Shown: piece by piece, positions 55,945 to 64,000 of the stretch
Numbering within the stretch: the first letter of the stretch is position 1
How the letters are laid out: each line of letters starts with the position of its first letter
The notes under the pieces: model-generated
What the model saw: only the letters and a program-made list of their open reading frames with translations
What the model was told of the DNA's origin: nothing
The model's database searches: none
DNA from: Sulfitobacter noctilucae
GTDB taxonomy: Bacteria > Pseudomonadota > Alphaproteobacteria > Rhodobacterales > Rhodobacteraceae
DNA: 64,000 bases
Direction of reading: 5' to 3'
Assembly: GCF_000622365.1 (NCBI RefSeq)
Contig: NZ_JASC01000003.1
Span: 186,001-250,000 of the forward strand
Translations under genes and position numbers: made by a program

Positions 55945-56340
55945 TCAGGCGCCGGAACGTGCGCTTGCCATATCAGCAAGGGCCGCAGCGGTATCTTCGC
56001 GGGATTGGCGCAATTCATCGATGGCTTCTTCCAACTGGGCGCGTTGGTCTGCCAGTTCAAGCAACTGTCTGTCCGCGCTTTTCAACCAGGCCTGCATCTG
56101 GGCCTCGGTGCCGTCTTTCTCGTAAATCATCAGCCATTGGCGGATGCCCTCAAGGGCAAAACCGAATTTGCGACCGCGCATGATGAGTTTCATCCGGGCA
56201 ATTTCACGCGGTCCATAGAATCGGGCGCGGCCCTCGCGGTCCGGCTGAAGCAGTTCGATGTATTCGTAATAGCGCAGCGTGCGTGGTGTCACGTCGAATG
56301 CAGCGCACATTTCTTTGAACGTCAAACGATCATCTGCCAT
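55945..56340 (-). CDS. MerR-family regulator, second copy
   Basis: A 131-residue protein with LTFKEMCAAFDVTPRTLRYYEYIELLQPDREG, clearly a paralogue of the regulator at 54131 (shared DVTPRTLR/YE and RGRKFGFALEGIRQ pieces). It has the same winged helix-turn-helix plus coiled coil. The ATG 56340 follows AAAGGGGA. It is divergent from the thioesterase pair and may regulate it. Its targets may overlap with those of the first copy. Confidence 0.86.
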   Translation of the reverse strand: MADDRLTFKEMCAAFDVTPRTLRYYEYIELLQPDREGRARFYGPREIARMKLIMRGRKFGFALEGIRQWLMIYEKDGTEAQMQAWLKSADRQLLELADQRAQLEEAIDELRQSREDTAAALADMASARSGA

Positions 56341-56458
56341 GCTTGTCCCCTTTCCGGAAGCATAAGCTAGGACGATGCAGAGGCAAGCGCAACAGGTCCC
56401 CTTGCCCTTGCCCGAACAGGGGGAGATAAAGGGCCAAAGTGCCCAAAGGACCACCCAT

Positions 56459-56881
56459 ATGTCGAATAAAATTAAACTTGCGGGGCAGTTCATTCAGGCT
56501 TTGCCCCACGCGGTAGCGCTTGGCATGACACTGGATGATCTCGATGCGGGTACTGCGGTTCTTTCCATGCCTTACTCGGAGAAAATCATTGGCGACCCGC
56601 GAACAGGCGTTGTGCACGGTGGTGCCGTCTCCGCTTTGCTAGATACCTGCTGTGGTGCTGCAGTGATGAGCCATCCAAGCAATCCACCCGGCACTGCAAC
56701 AATCGACCTGCGTATCGAATATCTGCGTGCGGCCACACCGGGACAGCGGATCACGGCGACGGCAACCTGCTATCACGTCACCCGCTCGGTCGCCTTTGTG
56801 CGGGCCACGGCCACGGATGAGGACACGGACGTGCCGGTCGCGATGGCCACGGGCACCTTTACAGCGGGGGCAAGTGCATGA
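56459..56881 (+). CDS. PaaI-type hotdog thioesterase
   Basis: A 140-residue hotdog-fold acyl-CoA thioesterase. The central helix region GVVHGGAVSALLDTCCGAAV and TIDLRIEYLRAATPGQRI are typical; the catalytic Asp lies in the ALLDTC block. Family members hydrolyse phenylacetyl-, medium-chain or other acyl-CoAs. The ATG 56459 follows AAGGA by nine bases. Its stop overlaps the start of the next thioesterase (ATGA). Confidence 0.88.
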   Translation: MSNKIKLAGQFIQALPHAVALGMTLDDLDAGTAVLSMPYSEKIIGDPRTGVVHGGAVSALLDTCCGAAVMSHPSNPPGTATIDLRIEYLRAATPGQRITATATCYHVTRSVAFVRATATDEDTDVPVAMATGTFTAGASA

Positions 56882-57384
56882 TCAAACGTCCTGAGCCTGT
56901 GCAAATCGTCAAACAACGTCGCGACGGGGTGCTGAAAGCGCTCGTTGAGGGTGTGCCCTACATCCAGTTTCTGGGAATTGAATTTGAACGTCGCGGGGAC
57001 GAACTGACGGCGATCCTGCCTTTCAAAGAAGAGCTGATCGGCAATCCGATCCTGCCCGCGCTGCATGGCGGGGCAACCTCGGCCTTTCTGGAGGTGACAG
57101 CGATCATTTCGCTGAGCTGGACAAATTTGTGGGAACGGATGGAAAGCGGGGCGCTTGAGACCGAGAACATTGATCACAACCACCTACCACGCATGCCCAA
57201 GACAATCGACTTTACGGTGGATTACCTCCGGTCGGGGCTGCCGCGCGATGCTTACGCGCGCGCGCGCATCACCCGCGCAGGACGCCGCTATGCCAGTGTG
57301 ACGGTCGAAGCGTGGCAGGATAACCGCAGCCGTCTGTACGCGCAGGCTACCGGGCATTTCGTGATGCCGCGGCAGGAAAGCTAG
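56878..57384 (+). CDS. PaaI-type hotdog thioesterase, second gene
   Basis: A 168-residue hotdog protein with LPALHGGATSAFLEVTAII and KTIDFTVDYLRSGLPRDAYA. It is more distant from the first copy than a recent duplication would be. In this copy the usual Asp of the HGG...D block is Glu (AFLEVT), as in several PaaI relatives. It is coupled to the preceding gene by the ATGA overlap and followed directly by the MATE exporter gene. Confidence 0.86.
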   Translation: MIKRPEPVQIVKQRRDGVLKALVEGVPYIQFLGIEFERRGDELTAILPFKEELIGNPILPALHGGATSAFLEVTAIISLSWTNLWERMESGALETENIDHNHLPRMPKTIDFTVDYLRSGLPRDAYARARITRAGRRYASVTVEAWQDNRSRLYAQATGHFVMPRQES

Positions 57385-58734
57385 GTGGCGGCACCGGCGG
57401 GCGCAGAGCGCCCGGCAGCCCCTCAGATCACCCATCGCCGTGTTCTGAACATCGCTTTGCCGATTGTTCTGTCGAATGCCACTGTGCCGATCCTTGGGGC
57501 GGTAGACACCGGCGTGGTCGGCCAGATGGGGTTGGCAGCGCCCATCGGTGCCGTGGGCATCGGGGCCATCATACTATCGGCGTTCTACTGGGTTTTCGGG
57601 TTTCTGCGCATGGGCACTGTTGGCCTGACCGCGCAGGCCGCCGGGAACGAGGATGTGCCCGAAGTCGCGGCGCTTCTCACGCGGGGCCTGCTGATTGGGC
57701 TGGGCGCTGGCGTCGCAATCATCATGCTGCAAGCATTGTTATTCTACGCGGCCTTCGCAGTTTCGCCTGCATCGGCAGAGGTCGAGAGGCTCGCCCGTCA
57801 ATATATGGCGATCCGCATCTGGTCCGCGCCCGCGGCCATCTCGCTTTATGCGATCACCGGCTGGCTGATCGCACAGGAGCGGACGCGGGCGGTGCTGGTC
57901 ATTCAGCTTTGGATGAATGGCCTGAATATCGTTTTGGATATCTGGTTTGTCATGGGGCTGGGCTGGGGCGTGCAGGGCGTGGCCTTTGCCACATTCCTTG
58001 CGGAATGGAGCGGTGCGGCCATGGGGCTGTGGTGCTGCCGTGCCGCCTTTGCCGGGCCGCACTGGCGCAATTGGGTACAGGTGTTCGACCGGATACGATG
58101 GGTGCGGATGGCCAAACTGAACACCGACATCCTGATCCGCTCACTCTTGTTGGAGGCGATGTTCGTCTCCTTCATGTTCATGGGGTCCGACCTGGGCGAT
58201 GTGACCCTCGCGGCCAATCAGGTTCTGATGCAGTTCTTGATGATCACCGCCTTCGGCCTTGACGGGTTTGCCTTTGCAGCCGAGGCGCTGGTCGGCCATG
58301 CGGTTGGTGCACGGCAGCGCGCAGCCCTCAGACGGGGGGCGGTGATGGCGTCTTTCTGGGCCGGCATCACGGCGCTCCTGCTCACGGTGGCATTCTGGAT
58401 GCTGGGGCCGATGATCATTGATCTGATGACCAAAGCGCCCGAGGTGCAGACCGCCGCGCGTGTGTATCTGCCCTATCTGGTGCTGGTGCCGCTGGCAGGA
58501 GTGGGGGCCTTTATGCTGGACGGCATCTTTATCGGTGCCACAAGGTCGCGGGACATGCGCAACATGATGGCAGTGTCCTTTGCCGTCTATGTGGTCGCGG
58601 TGCTGACCCTTGTGCCGTCTTTGGGCAACCACGGGCTGTGGTCTGCGATGCTGATTGCTTTCGTGGTGCGCGGATTGACGCTGTGGCTGCGGTATCCGGC
58701 GCTTGAACGTTCTGTGATTGCTGCTGTGCGTTAG
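57385..58734 (+). CDS. MATE-family multidrug exporter
   Basis: A 449-residue protein with about twelve hydrophobic segments and two homologous halves, in the MATE/DinF group that exports cationic drugs with Na+ or H+. Diagnostic pieces are NIALPIVLSNATVPILGAVD, GVVGQMG and ARQYMAIRIWSAPAA. The GTG start at 57385 lies immediately after the thioesterase stop and follows AGGAA. Substrates are unknown. Confidence 0.87.
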   Translation: MAAPAGAERPAAPQITHRRVLNIALPIVLSNATVPILGAVDTGVVGQMGLAAPIGAVGIGAIILSAFYWVFGFLRMGTVGLTAQAAGNEDVPEVAALLTRGLLIGLGAGVAIIMLQALLFYAAFAVSPASAEVERLARQYMAIRIWSAPAAISLYAITGWLIAQERTRAVLVIQLWMNGLNIVLDIWFVMGLGWGVQGVAFATFLAEWSGAAMGLWCCRAAFAGPHWRNWVQVFDRIRWVRMAKLNTDILIRSLLLEAMFVSFMFMGSDLGDVTLAANQVLMQFLMITAFGLDGFAFAAEALVGHAVGARQRAALRRGAVMASFWAGITALLLTVAFWMLGPMIIDLMTKAPEVQTAARVYLPYLVLVPLAGVGAFMLDGIFIGATRSRDMRNMMAVSFAVYVVAVLTLVPSLGNHGLWSAMLIAFVVRGLTLWLRYPALERSVIAAVR

Positions 58735-58784
58735 CCATTCGTTGTATGATCATCGTCTATCAACCGTGGTCCATATAACCCTGA

Positions 58785-59129
58785 TCAGACCAATTGCAGC
58801 ACGTCTTCGGGAGGGCGGCCAATAACGGCTTTGGTGCCGGTCGAAGCAAGGGGCCGTTCGATCAGGATCGGATGCGCCGCCATCGCGGCGACCGCATCAA
58901 CGTCGCTCATGTCTTTGGCGAGACCCAGCTCGCGAAACAGCTTCTCGCCGGTGCGCATCATCTGCATGGCGGGGATGCCGCCGAGCGCCTGCCGCATGGC
59001 TTCGATCTCATCGGCGCTGGGCGCGTCTTCGAGATAGCGCCGGACCTGCACATCAGCACCGGCGTCCTGTAACAACGCCAATGCTTGCCGCGATTTAGAG
59101 CAGCGCGGGTTGTGCCACAGGGCGATCAT
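58785..59129 (-). CDS. arsC: ArsC-family reductase
   Basis: A 114-residue thioredoxin-fold protein, [20 protein letters not shown], with the catalytic Cys in the NPRCSKSR loop. Classic ArsC reduces arsenate with glutaredoxin; the Spx/YffB relatives have other roles. The ATG 59129 follows GAGG and overlaps the pyrD stop (ATGA); an upstream GTG at 59135 is less likely. It ends an operon with pyrD, DUF1330 and DUF952 genes rather than an ars operon, so arsenic resistance is not certain. Confidence 0.82.
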   Translation of the reverse strand: MIALWHNPRCSKSRQALALLQDAGADVQVRRYLEDAPSADEIEAMRQALGGIPAMQMMRTGEKLFRELGLAKDMSDVDAVAAMAAHPILIERPLASTGTKAVIGRPPEDVLQLV

Positions 59130-60169
59130 GCCCACGCCTCTTTGCGGCAGCCGACTGCATCGGCCACGGTGGCGAAGCCGTCCTTTTTCAGCAGAGCCTC
59201 CAAACCTTTGGGTATATCCGACGCCAGCGAGATCCCGCCGTACACCAGCGCGGTATAAAGCTGAACGGCAGAGGCCCCGGCGCAGATTTTGGCATAGGCG
59301 TCTTCGGCAGTAGCAATGCCGCCCACACCGATCAGCGGGATGTCCGTCAGACGTGCCAACCGCGCCAGAATGCGGGTGGATTTGTCAAAGAGCGGCCTGC
59401 CGGACAGTCCGCCTGCCTCGGCGCGGTGCGGCCCGTGTAACCCTTCGCGGTCGAGCGTTGTGTTGGTGGCGATGATCGCCGCGACCCGCGCGTCCTGCGC
59501 CACCTGCGCCACGTCGGCCAGTTCGGCTTCGGTCAGGTCAGGTGCGATTTTCAGGAAGACCGGCGTGGCCCCGCGCACATCCATTACGCCTTCCAGCAAA
59601 GCGGCCAAAGCGGCTTTGCCCTGCAAATCCCGCAGCTTCTCGGTGTTGGGAGATGACACATTGACCGTGGCGAAATCCACATGATCGCGGGCGGCGACCA
59701 TCACGGCGGCGAAATCGGCAGCGCGGTCCGTGCTGGTCTTGTTGGCCCCAAGGTTCAGTCCTACCGGCACGCCAGCGCCGCGCCGCGCCAGCCGGTCGCA
59801 GATTGCCTGCGCGCCTTCGTTGTTAAACCCGAAACGGTTGATCGCGGCACGGTCTTCGGTCAGACGAAAGAGCCGTGGTTTGGGGTTGCCGGGCTGGGGC
59901 AGGGGCGTGGCGGCCCCCACTTCGACAAAGCCGAAACCGCTGCGCGACAGCGGCGCAATCGCTGTGGCGTTCTTGTCGAACCCGGCAGCAAGGCCCACGG
60001 GGTTGGGCAAGGTGATGCCGGCGAGCGTGGTTTTCAAACGTGGCGTGGTAATGGGCCCCGGCGTTGGCGTGAGGCCCAGTTGCAGTGCACGGATCGCAAG
60101 GCCATGGGCGGCTTCGGGATCCAGCTTGCGCAAAGCGGCCAGACCAAGCCTTTCCATGAGAGCTGTCAT
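59126..60169 (-). CDS. pyrD: Dihydroorotate dehydrogenase (quinone)
   Basis: Class 2, membrane-associated enzyme that oxidises dihydroorotate to orotate with ubiquinone. The 347-residue protein has [37 protein letters not shown], the [15 protein letters not shown] motif with the catalytic Ser, [16 protein letters not shown] and [20 protein letters not shown] chose ATG 60169, which overlaps the DUF1330 stop (ATGA). It is a pyrimidine synthesis gene like carB at 14834. Confidence 0.95.
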   Translation of the reverse strand: MTALMERLGLAALRKLDPEAAHGLAIRALQLGLTPTPGPITTPRLKTTLAGITLPNPVGLAAGFDKNATAIAPLSRSGFGFVEVGAATPLPQPGNPKPRLFRLTEDRAAINRFGFNNEGAQAICDRLARRGAGVPVGLNLGANKTSTDRAADFAAVMVAARDHVDFATVNVSSPNTEKLRDLQGKAALAALLEGVMDVRGATPVFLKIAPDLTEAELADVAQVAQDARVAAIIATNTTLDREGLHGPHRAEAGGLSGRPLFDKSTRILARLARLTDIPLIGVGGIATAEDAYAKICAGASAVQLYTALVYGGISLASDIPKGLEALLKKDGFATVADAVGCRKEAWA

Positions 60170-60597
60170 CCGAAGACGTCCCCGACTTCGGCACCCTGGG
60201 TGCGGATCAGCCGTGATGTGGCAACGGCGGCTTGGCGGTGGACCACGGCGCGTTGATATTCGGGGTCGGATATCATCGCGAGAAACGCATGGGCATTCGG
60301 GTACTGCGCAATGAACATCGCATCCCATGTCTCGTCCGAGGGACCGATCAGCGTGGCTTCGAAATCACCGCGCCACAGGATCGCGCCGCCAACTTTCTTC
60401 AACACAGGACCACTGTGTGTGCCGTAATGCGCATAGGCTTCGGCACCGCTCAACCCGTCGCGGGCCAGTTCGTGATCGCCGGGGTAGTTTGCCTTGTCGT
60501 TAAATTTGACAAGGTTCAGCATGTTGAGCGGTGTCTCGCGGTCCAGTGCCTTGAAGGCATCAAACTGGGCGCGGTCGGGATCCAGATATACTGTCAT
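60166..60597 (-). CDS. DUF1330 domain protein
   Basis: A 143-residue protein with a ferredoxin-like DUF1330 fold: [20 protein letters not shown], then [20 protein letters not shown], and [19 protein letters not shown]. These are the usual blocks. Its biochemical role is unknown; some members bind small ligands. It overlaps both neighbours by four bases (DUF952 before it and pyrD after it), so it is part of one transcript. Confidence 0.83.
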   Translation of the reverse strand: MTVYLDPDRAQFDAFKALDRETPLNMLNLVKFNDKANYPGDHELARDGLSGAEAYAHYGTHSGPVLKKVGGAILWRGDFEATLIGPSDETWDAMFIAQYPNAHAFLAMISDPEYQRAVVHRQAAVATSRLIRTQGAEVGDVFG

Positions 60598-60944
60598 TGG
60601 CTGGCCTCTTCTAATCCTGCGGGGAATTCATGTGCGCCGTCTACCAGCGGCAAGGGCTGAGCCCAAACCACATCGGCGAGCGTCATCTTTCGGTAAAGGT
60701 GCGGAAACAATGCATCGCCGCGCGACACTTCCCATTTTAATGCATCGCCTGCTGCATCGGCATCCACCGCGACCAGAAACAGCCCCTCCGCACCCGCAAA
60801 ATGCTTGGCGGCGGTTTCGGCAGCCTGCGCGGCGGTCGAAAAGTGGATATATCCATCCGCCAGGTCGATCGGCGCGCCCTCGGTCTCGCCTCGGGTGCGG
60901 AGGTCCTGCCATTCATCGACGCGAAAAATCTTGAAAATCAACAT
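60594..60944 (-). CDS. DUF952 domain protein
   Basis: A 116-residue protein, MLIFKIFRVDEWQDLRTRGE, with DLADGYIHFSTAAQAAETAA and EGLFLVAVDADAAGD, the DUF952 signature with its conserved glycine and histidine. Function is unknown; an enzyme-like fold related to RNA 2'-phosphotransferases (Tpt1) has been suggested. The ATG 60944 is the first gene of the DUF952-DUF1330-pyrD-arsC operon and is divergent from the nucleotidase gene. Low-level evidence for the start. Confidence 0.83.
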   Translation of the reverse strand: MLIFKIFRVDEWQDLRTRGETEGAPIDLADGYIHFSTAAQAAETAAKHFAGAEGLFLVAVDADAAGDALKWEVSRGDALFPHLYRKMTLADVVWAQPLPLVDGAHEFPAGLEEASQ

Positions 60945-61126
60945 AACAACGGTGATGCCCGCCCCCTTGCCAATGGTCAAGCCGCCGATCCTGTAGCGGC
61001 GCGCAAATCCTGCGCGCATTTCGGGCAATGGGACCGCTAACGCAACGGCAGGGGGGCATATCTTCTTTGACAGGATTGCAGGCGAGGGCCACCATGCTCT
61101 CATAGATTCCATTTGGGGGAAAACCA

Positions 61127-62683
61127 ATGAAACGATTCCTAACCAGTGTTGCAGCCCTTGGCCTGATGGCCGGTGGCGCGTCGGCGGACTACACACTGAC
61201 AATTTTGCATACCAACGATTTTCACGCCCGGTTCGAGCCGATCAGCAAATACGACGGCCCCTGCGCGGCAGAGGACAACACCGCGGGCGAGTGTTTTGGC
61301 GGCTCTGCCCGTCTGGTGACCGCAATTGCGGACGCGCGGGCCCGCAGCAACAATGCGATCCTGGTGGATGGCGGTGACCAGTTTCAGGGCACATTGTTCT
61401 ATACCTATTACAAGGGTGCACTGGCGGCCGAAATGATGAACAAGATGGGCTATGACGCGATGACCGTGGGCAACCACGAATTCGACGATGGCCCGGAAGT
61501 CTTGCGCGGCTTCATGGATGCGGTCGACTTTCCGGTGCTGATGTCGAATGCCGATGTGTCCGCCGAGCCGCTGCTGGCCGACACGCTTGCGAAATCCGCG
61601 ATCATCGAACGTGGCGGCGAACGGTTGGGCCTGATCGGTCTGACGCCGCAAGACACCGATGAACTGGCGTCACCCGGTGACAATATCACATTCTCCGATC
61701 CGGTTGCGGCGGTTCAAGGTGAAGTGGACAAGCTGACCGCAGAAGGTGTGAACAAAATCATCGTGTTAAGCCACTCTTCTTATGCAGTGGACCAACATGT
61801 TGCGGCGGAAACCACAGGTGTGGACGTGATTGTTGGTGGCCATTCCAACACGCTGCTCAGCAACACAAACGACCGCGCTGAAGGGCCGTACCCCACGATG
61901 GTTGGGGATACGGCGATTGTGCAGGCCTATGCCTACGGCAAATTCCTGGGCGAATTGAATGTCACCTTTGACGAAGCAGGCAAGATCACGGAAGCCAAAG
62001 GCGAGCCGCTGGTCCTTGATGCGGCTGTCACCGAGGATTCGGGCACCGTAACACGCATCACAGAGGCCGCAGGACCGCTGAACGAAATCCGCAATCGTGT
62101 GGTTGCTGAAACCGCCGAAGTGATCGGTGGGGACCGCGATGTCTGCCGCGCCATGGAATGCACCATGGGCAACCTGATTGCCGATGCGATGCTGGCACGG
62201 GTCGCTGATCAGGGCATCCAGATTGCGATCCAGAACAGCGGCGGTATTCGTGCGTCCATCGATGCGGGCGAGGTGACGATGGGCGAGGTGCTGACCGTGC
62301 TGCCGTTCCAGAATACGCTTTCAACCTTTCAGGTGACCGGTGAGGTGTTCCTTGCCGCGCTTGAAAACGGTGTTTCCCAGGTCGAAGAAGGTGCGGGCCG
62401 CTTCCCCCAGGTGGCCGGCGTGACCTTTGCCTTTGATGCCAAGGCAGAAGCCGGTTCGCGGGTAAGCGACGTGATGGTTGACGGCATGCCGCTGGATCTG
62501 GCGGCTACATACGGTGTTGTCTCCAACAACTACGTGCGCAATGGCGGTGACGGCTATGCGATGTTCAAGACGGCGGACAATGCCTATGACTTCGGCCCGG
62601 ATCTTGCGGATGTCACGGCGGAATTCATTGCAGCCAACGCGCCCTACACACCCTATACGGACGGGCGCATTACAGAGAAGTAA
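61127..62683 (+). CDS. Periplasmic 5'-nucleotidase/metallophosphoesterase
   Basis: A 518-residue secreted protein, with a signal peptide (MKRFLTSVAALGLMAGGASA, cleavage after SA at about 20). The metallophosphoesterase half has LTILHTNDFHARFEP, GGDQFQG, GNHEFDDGPEV and the HSNTLLSN motif; the substrate half has IAIQNSGGIRASIDAGEV and SNNYVRNGGDGY. It releases phosphate and nucleosides from nucleotides in the periplasm (UshA type). The ATG follows GGGGGAAAA. A -35-like TTGACA lies at 61067-61072. A terminator follows. Confidence 0.93.
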   Translation: MKRFLTSVAALGLMAGGASADYTLTILHTNDFHARFEPISKYDGPCAAEDNTAGECFGGSARLVTAIADARARSNNAILVDGGDQFQGTLFYTYYKGALAAEMMNKMGYDAMTVGNHEFDDGPEVLRGFMDAVDFPVLMSNADVSAEPLLADTLAKSAIIERGGERLGLIGLTPQDTDELASPGDNITFSDPVAAVQGEVDKLTAEGVNKIIVLSHSSYAVDQHVAAETTGVDVIVGGHSNTLLSNTNDRAEGPYPTMVGDTAIVQAYAYGKFLGELNVTFDEAGKITEAKGEPLVLDAAVTEDSGTVTRITEAAGPLNEIRNRVVAETAEVIGGDRDVCRAMECTMGNLIADAMLARVADQGIQIAIQNSGGIRASIDAGEVTMGEVLTVLPFQNTLSTFQVTGEVFLAALENGVSQVEEGAGRFPQVAGVTFAFDAKAEAGSRVSDVMVDGMPLDLAATYGVVSNNYVRNGGDGYAMFKTADNAYDFGPDLADVTAEFIAANAPYTPYTDGRITEK

Positions 62684-62706
62684 GGCCGCTTTTCTTGCAA
62701 TAGTTC

Positions 62707-62739
62707 AAAGGGGCGCATCCGTCTGGATGTGCCCCTTTT
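62707..62739 (+). terminator. Intrinsic terminator of the 5'-nucleotidase
   Basis: AAAGGGGCGCATCC (62707-62720) pairs with GGATGTGCCCCTTTT (62725-62739) around GTCT. Confidence 0.88.
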
Positions 62740-63152
62740 GCGTGTCCAGTTTCTCCGTTTGCTCCGACGCGGCGTCGTTCAGAGATTCTTCCGCTGTCTG
62801 AAGACTGGATGTGCGGGCGGCGGTGATCGGTTAAAAGTCCGACTTGCTGGCATCTGCGACCACGTCGCGGCGGCTGATGCGCCATAGGGCATATAGCATT
62901 ACCATTTCGTGCGAGACCGAGGTGACGATGAACAAGGCGCGGATGCTGACTTCGGAAATGGCCCAGCCCGCGATAGCAGCGCAGAGATAGGTAGAAACAG
63001 TCGCATGGCAGGGGGCCTAGACACAAGGCGGCATCGTCACCATGTCAGAAGCCGTCAAGGAGGTGAAACAGCCTGCTTCAATTTTGCGAAAGCGTGGCGA
63101 TTGTCTTAGGATGGCACCTTAACGTCATGCCGTAGGCGAAGGAGACCAGATC
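62740..63152. other. Intergenic region with the transporter remnant
   Basis: Apart from the remnant at 62831-63019 nothing is recognised. The last 100 bases should contain the promoter of the YedK/HMCES gene. Confidence 0.5.
62831..63019 (-). pseudogene. 3' remnant of an MFS-type transporter gene
   Basis: On the minus strand a frame of about 60 codons ends at TAA (62833-62831). It reads VSTYLCAAIAGWAISEVSIR, then ALFIVTSVSHEMVMLYALWRISRRD, the style of the last transmembrane helix and basic tail of major-facilitator exporters. It is closed upstream by an in-frame TAG near 63017-63019, and no start with a ribosome site precedes it. The rest of the gene is absent, so this is a truncated remnant. 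The identification rests on a short hydrophobic match and is moderate at best. Confidence 0.5.
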
Positions 63153-63872
63153 ATGTGTGGACGTATGGCCGTGACCCTGCCACCCGACGCCATGGCACAG
63201 ATTTTTACTGCCTCGCCCGCAAATGATCTGCCGCAGGTGCCCAATTACAATGTGTGTCCGACCAATCAGGTGCATATTGTCACGGCAATAGCCGAGGAAG
63301 GCTCGGAAGCGCCGCAGCGAAAGCTTGGATCAATGCGCTGGGGGCTGGTGCCGAAGTGGTACAAAACGGTGTCAGACGGACCATTGCTTATCAACGCGCG
63401 CGCTGAAACTCTCGCGGAGAAACCTGCTTTTCGCGATGCTGCACGCCAGCGACGAGGGCTGATCGTTGCCAGTGGCTTTTACGAATGGACGAAAGACGCA
63501 GAAGGCGGCCGGGACCCGTGGTTCATTACCCGGCGGGACGGTGCGCCATTGGCGTTGGCTGCCGTATGGCAGAATTGGACGTCGCCCGAAGGCGAGGGAA
63601 TGGCAACCTGCGCTGCCATCACCACCAAGGCAAACGCCCCGATGCACGCCATACATCACCGCATGCCTTTGATCATAAATGAACAAGACTGGCCGCTCTG
63701 GCTTGGCGAACGCGGAAAGGGCGCGGCCCGCTTGATGACACCTGGCGCAGATGACCTGCTTCAGTGGCACCGCGTGGACCGCGCTGTGAATTCTAACCGC
63801 GCTTCAGGACCGGCGTTGATCGAACCGCTGGCATCAGGGCCCAGCGCCCCGCCATCCGTCGGGCCTGATTAG
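63153..63872 (+). CDS. SOS response-associated peptidase family, YedK/HMCES
   Basis: A 239-residue protein of the SRAP family, which forms a covalent DNA-protein crosslink with abasic sites in single-stranded DNA. The start MCGRMAVTLPPDAMAQ presents the catalytic Cys2 after removal of Met1. LINARAETLAEKPAF, IVASGFYEWTKD and MHAIHHRMPLI (with the essential His) are conserved. The ATG follows GAAGGAGA. It protects DNA during replication; no lexA-type site was seen upstream. Confidence 0.92.
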   Translation: MCGRMAVTLPPDAMAQIFTASPANDLPQVPNYNVCPTNQVHIVTAIAEEGSEAPQRKLGSMRWGLVPKWYKTVSDGPLLINARAETLAEKPAFRDAARQRRGLIVASGFYEWTKDAEGGRDPWFITRRDGAPLALAAVWQNWTSPEGEGMATCAAITTKANAPMHAIHHRMPLIINEQDWPLWLGERGKGAARLMTPGADDLLQWHRVDRAVNSNRASGPALIEPLASGPSAPPSVGPD

Positions 63873-63874
63873 GA

Positions 63875-64000
63875 TCAGTCGGACGTGACGGGCGCCTCGG
63901 AAAAGACGATCTCGCCTGTGGCCGTTTCAGCCGAACCGCTGATGCTGCTGAACGTAGAAGGCGTCGTGGGGGTCAGGTTCAGGCTGTAGGACCCGTTGAC
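63875..64000 (-). CDS. C-terminal end of an unidentified protein
   Basis: The minus strand reads VNGSYSLNLTPTTPSTFSSI, then SGSAETATGEIVFSEAPVTSD, ending at TGA (63877-63875). The upstream part lies beyond the window. The Ser/Thr-rich sequence fits an exported or surface protein, but 41 residues are not enough to identify it. Confidence 0.5.
   Translation of the reverse strand, partial: VNGSYSLNLTPTTPSTFSSISGSAETATGEIVFSEAPVTSD

Noticed and set aside
1-64000. tRNA, rRNA, CRISPR array, insertion sequence or prophage
   Set aside because: I looked for tRNA T-loop signatures, regular spaced repeats, transposase and integrase motifs and found none that held up.

Overview
The window looks like chromosomal DNA from a marine alphaproteobacterium of the Roseobacter group (Rhodobacteraceae). 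This is inferred from the moderately high GC, from the gene families (Lgt-MidA-PgeF cluster, YbjN-ProC pair, NADP malic enzyme with a phosphotransacetylase tail, PrpE, a DmdC-type acyl-CoA dehydrogenase, Hint-domain proteins) and from family-typical intergenic repeats. I cannot name genus or species. I saw no rRNA, tRNA, CRISPR array, insertion sequence or prophage block. Most of the window is ordinary core genome with dense operons, many joined by 4-base ATGA overlaps.

Layout. 1-927: 5' part of an ATP sulfurylase gene (minus). 1071-5346: a membrane/[2Fe-2S]/cyclase fusion, trxB, an Lrp-type regulator and a first Hint protein. 5684-9132: a 47-residue basic protein, the lgt-midA-pgeF operon and a divergent ubiK-like gene. 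9657-13381: ybjN-proC-csaA, convergent tdk, and an HTH protein overlapping arsH. 13389-24429: a FabH-like synthase, carB, an esterase, small proteins, SDR, desaturase, glyA, nadK. 24641-31632: csbD, a second cyclase, prpE, a MipA-type porin, maeB. 31843-35502: pyrimidine and nucleoside salvage (cdd-deoA-deoB, then upp). 35594-42558: SPOR protein, GDSL hydrolase, membrane protein, acetyltransferase, acyl-CoA synthetase, DMT transporter and sulfotransferase. 42755-46064: a second Hint protein, then a compact three-gene unit read here as an accessory protein, a VRR-NUC nuclease toxin and its DUF3396-type immunity protein. 46159-54532: an eight-gene minus-strand beta-oxidation cluster headed by a MerR regulator. 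54855-58734: LuxR solo, a second MerR regulator, two hotdog thioesterases, MATE exporter. 58785-60944: DUF952-DUF1330-pyrD-arsC overlap operon. 61127-64000: periplasmic 5'-nucleotidase, the 3' remnant of an MFS transporter gene, a YedK/HMCES protein, and the 3' end of an unidentified gene.

How the genes work together. Fatty-acid and acyl-CoA metabolism dominates: FadJ, FadA, two acyl-CoA dehydrogenases, two acyl-CoA synthetases, two thioesterases, desaturase and a FabH-like enzyme resembling those that divert beta-oxidation intermediates into synthesis. Regulators of the MerR fatty-acid type and a TTnACGTnnACGTnAA operator sit at the head of the beta-oxidation cluster. Pyrimidine metabolism is spread over carB, pyrD, cdd, deoA, deoB, upp, tdk and the periplasmic nucleotidase.

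The most unusual elements are the nuclease toxin-immunity module at 43638-46064, which has no secretion genes nearby, and the cyclase at 1071-2762, which joins a histidine-bearing membrane domain and a plant-type [2Fe-2S] domain to a class III adenylate cyclase. Smaller items include hairpins that enclose ribosome binding sites, a modular repeat with interchangeable central palindromes, an EcfG-like promoter before csbD and a 21-bp-phased operator before the Lrp-type gene. All family assignments are from reading the protein sequences; no database search was run.
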